DNA from: Deltaproteobacteria bacterium
GTDB taxonomy: Bacteria; Myxococcota_A; UBA796; UBA2385
NCBI GenBank assembly: GCA_015489145.1
Contig: WGAH01000883.1
Coordinates: forward strand, 1 to 5,305
DNA length: 5,305 nt
Direction of reading: 5' to 3'
The position numbers and the translations under genes are program-made. Under the pieces are notes generated by a model. It ran no database searches and was not told where the DNA came from. It saw only the letters and a list, made by a program, of their open reading frames with translations. Positions 4,790 to 5,305 of the stretch are shown here, piece after piece (position 1 is the stretch's first letter; each line of letters opens with the position of its first letter).

Positions 4790-5305
4790 GTGCGCCCTGC
4801 CGCCATCCTGGCGATGGGCCTGGCCCTCGGGGCCTGCGGGCGCGAGCAGGCCCCGCCGCCGCAGTCGCGTCCCCTGCCGGCGCCCACCACCGCCCTGCCC
4901 GCGCCGGACCCGGGGCCGCCGTCGGCGGCGCGCATCGTCGAGCGCACCCCCCTCGACGCGCTGGCCGCCGCCGACCCGGAGCTGGCGAAGCTCCCGCCCC
5001 GGGCGCTCGAGCAGGCGGGCGCGGCGCTGGACCTGGCGCCGGCGCCCTGCGAGGCCTGCGGCGGGCGGTCCATCGCCCGCTGCCTCCTCGACCCGGACCT
5101 CGACGAGGACCGCTGCGCGGTGCTGCCCGGGCTCGTGCGGCGGGCGGCTCGGGTGGCGGCGACGGGGGCGGGTTTCCGCATCGTCGAGCGGGCGGTGTCC
5201 TACGGCGACGCCTGGCTGCCCTTCGCGCCGCTGGCCGCCGACGCCGCGGTGCCGGTCGAGGTGTGGGTCGACCCGGCCTCCGACCTGCTGCCCGAGGTGC
5301 TCGAC
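4790..5305 (+). CDS. Cys-cluster lipoprotein, possibly a diverged thioredoxin/DsbA-like protein (3' truncated by window edge)
   Basis: The frame is open from the GTG at 4790 to the window end (172 residues, no stop reached), so the C-terminus is missing. Residues 1-15 form a short lipoprotein signal peptide with lipobox LGAC (13-16), predicting lipidation at Cys16. Gly at +2 is not the inner-membrane retention Asp of E. coli, so an outer-membrane location is plausible. Residues 21-44 are a Pro/Ala-rich linker. Residues 49-80 look helical. A cysteine cluster follows: Cys87-x2-Cys90, Cys98, Cys109, in the context PCEACGGRSIARCL. As I recall, similar Pro-Cys-rich segments ahead of a thioredoxin fold occur in deltaproteobacterial DsbA/thioredoxin-domain lipoproteins, and VPVEVWVDPASD (154-165) could be the first strand of such a fold, though without a CxxC at the expected place. 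I cannot name the gene. The lipoprotein call is solid; the redox call is inference. Spacing to lapA is 7 nt, suggesting one operon. Confidence 0.72.
   Translation, partial: MRPAAILAMGLALGACGREQAPPPQSRPLPAPTTALPAPDPGPPSAARIVERTPLDALAAADPELAKLPPRALEQAGAALDLAPAPCEACGGRSIARCLLDPDLDEDRCAVLPGLVRRAARVAATGAGFRIVERAVSYGDAWLPFAPLAADAAVPVEVWVDPASDLLPEVLD

Noticed and set aside
4309..5181. 290-codon minus-strand frame across the lapA and lipoprotein genes
   Set aside because: Composition is Arg/Ala/Ser/Gly-rich with no recognisable domain, and the + strand offers genes with proper Shine-Dalgarno sites, membrane helices and a lipobox.
1..5305. CRISPR array, tRNA, rRNA, insertion sequence or prophage signal
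   Set aside because: No regularly spaced direct repeats, cloverleaf-like sequences, transposase motifs or terminal inverted repeats were seen on either strand.

Overview
This is a very GC-rich (clearly above 70% by eye), densely packed bacterial window in which every supported gene lies on the + strand. The order is accA (3' end only), aroA, cmk, rpsA, a lapA-like membrane protein, then a lipoprotein that runs off the right edge. The aroA-cmk-rpsA core is an old, conserved housekeeping neighbourhood. AroA is of the class II (Bacillus/CP4-like) type. The tail of the S1 protein and the cysteine pattern of the lipoprotein remind me of high-GC deltaproteobacterial lineages (Desulfobacterota/Myxococcota-like). 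That placement is a weak inference, because the sequence contains no rRNA or other decisive marker.

Region 1-2429 looks like one translationally coupled unit. The acetyl-CoA carboxylase alpha subunit ends at 382 and overlaps the GTG start of aroA (GTGA). aroA ends at 1683 and overlaps the TTG start of cmk (TTGA). Fatty-acid precursor supply, the shikimate pathway and pyrimidine nucleotide supply are therefore read from a single transcript, presumably started upstream of the window.

Region 2430-2665 is a 236-nt non-coding gap, read here as the rpsA leader. A candidate promoter sits at the very end of cmk (TTGACG, 17 nt, TAGGGG). The leader holds several short hairpins, two of which compete for the same strand. 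rpsA (2666-4423) encodes a complete six-domain ribosomal protein S1 whose codon choice differs visibly from its neighbours.

Region 4424-4521 contains a 14-bp hairpin with a C(UCCG)G tetraloop and no U-tract. It is followed by a well-placed Shine-Dalgarno sequence for an 86-residue, two-helix LapA/DUF1049 protein. The last gene begins 7 nt after lapA, with its Shine-Dalgarno overlapping the lapA stop. It encodes a proline-rich lipoprotein with a CxxC-x7-C-x10-C cluster and is cut off by the window end.

Most of the window is ordinary core genome. I do not see a novel defence, mobile or CRISPR-type system. The least explained parts are the terminal lipoprotein, the structured rpsA leader, the hairpin between rpsA and lapA (where gammaproteobacteria usually carry ihfB), and an unusual Arg in a class II AroA signature motif.
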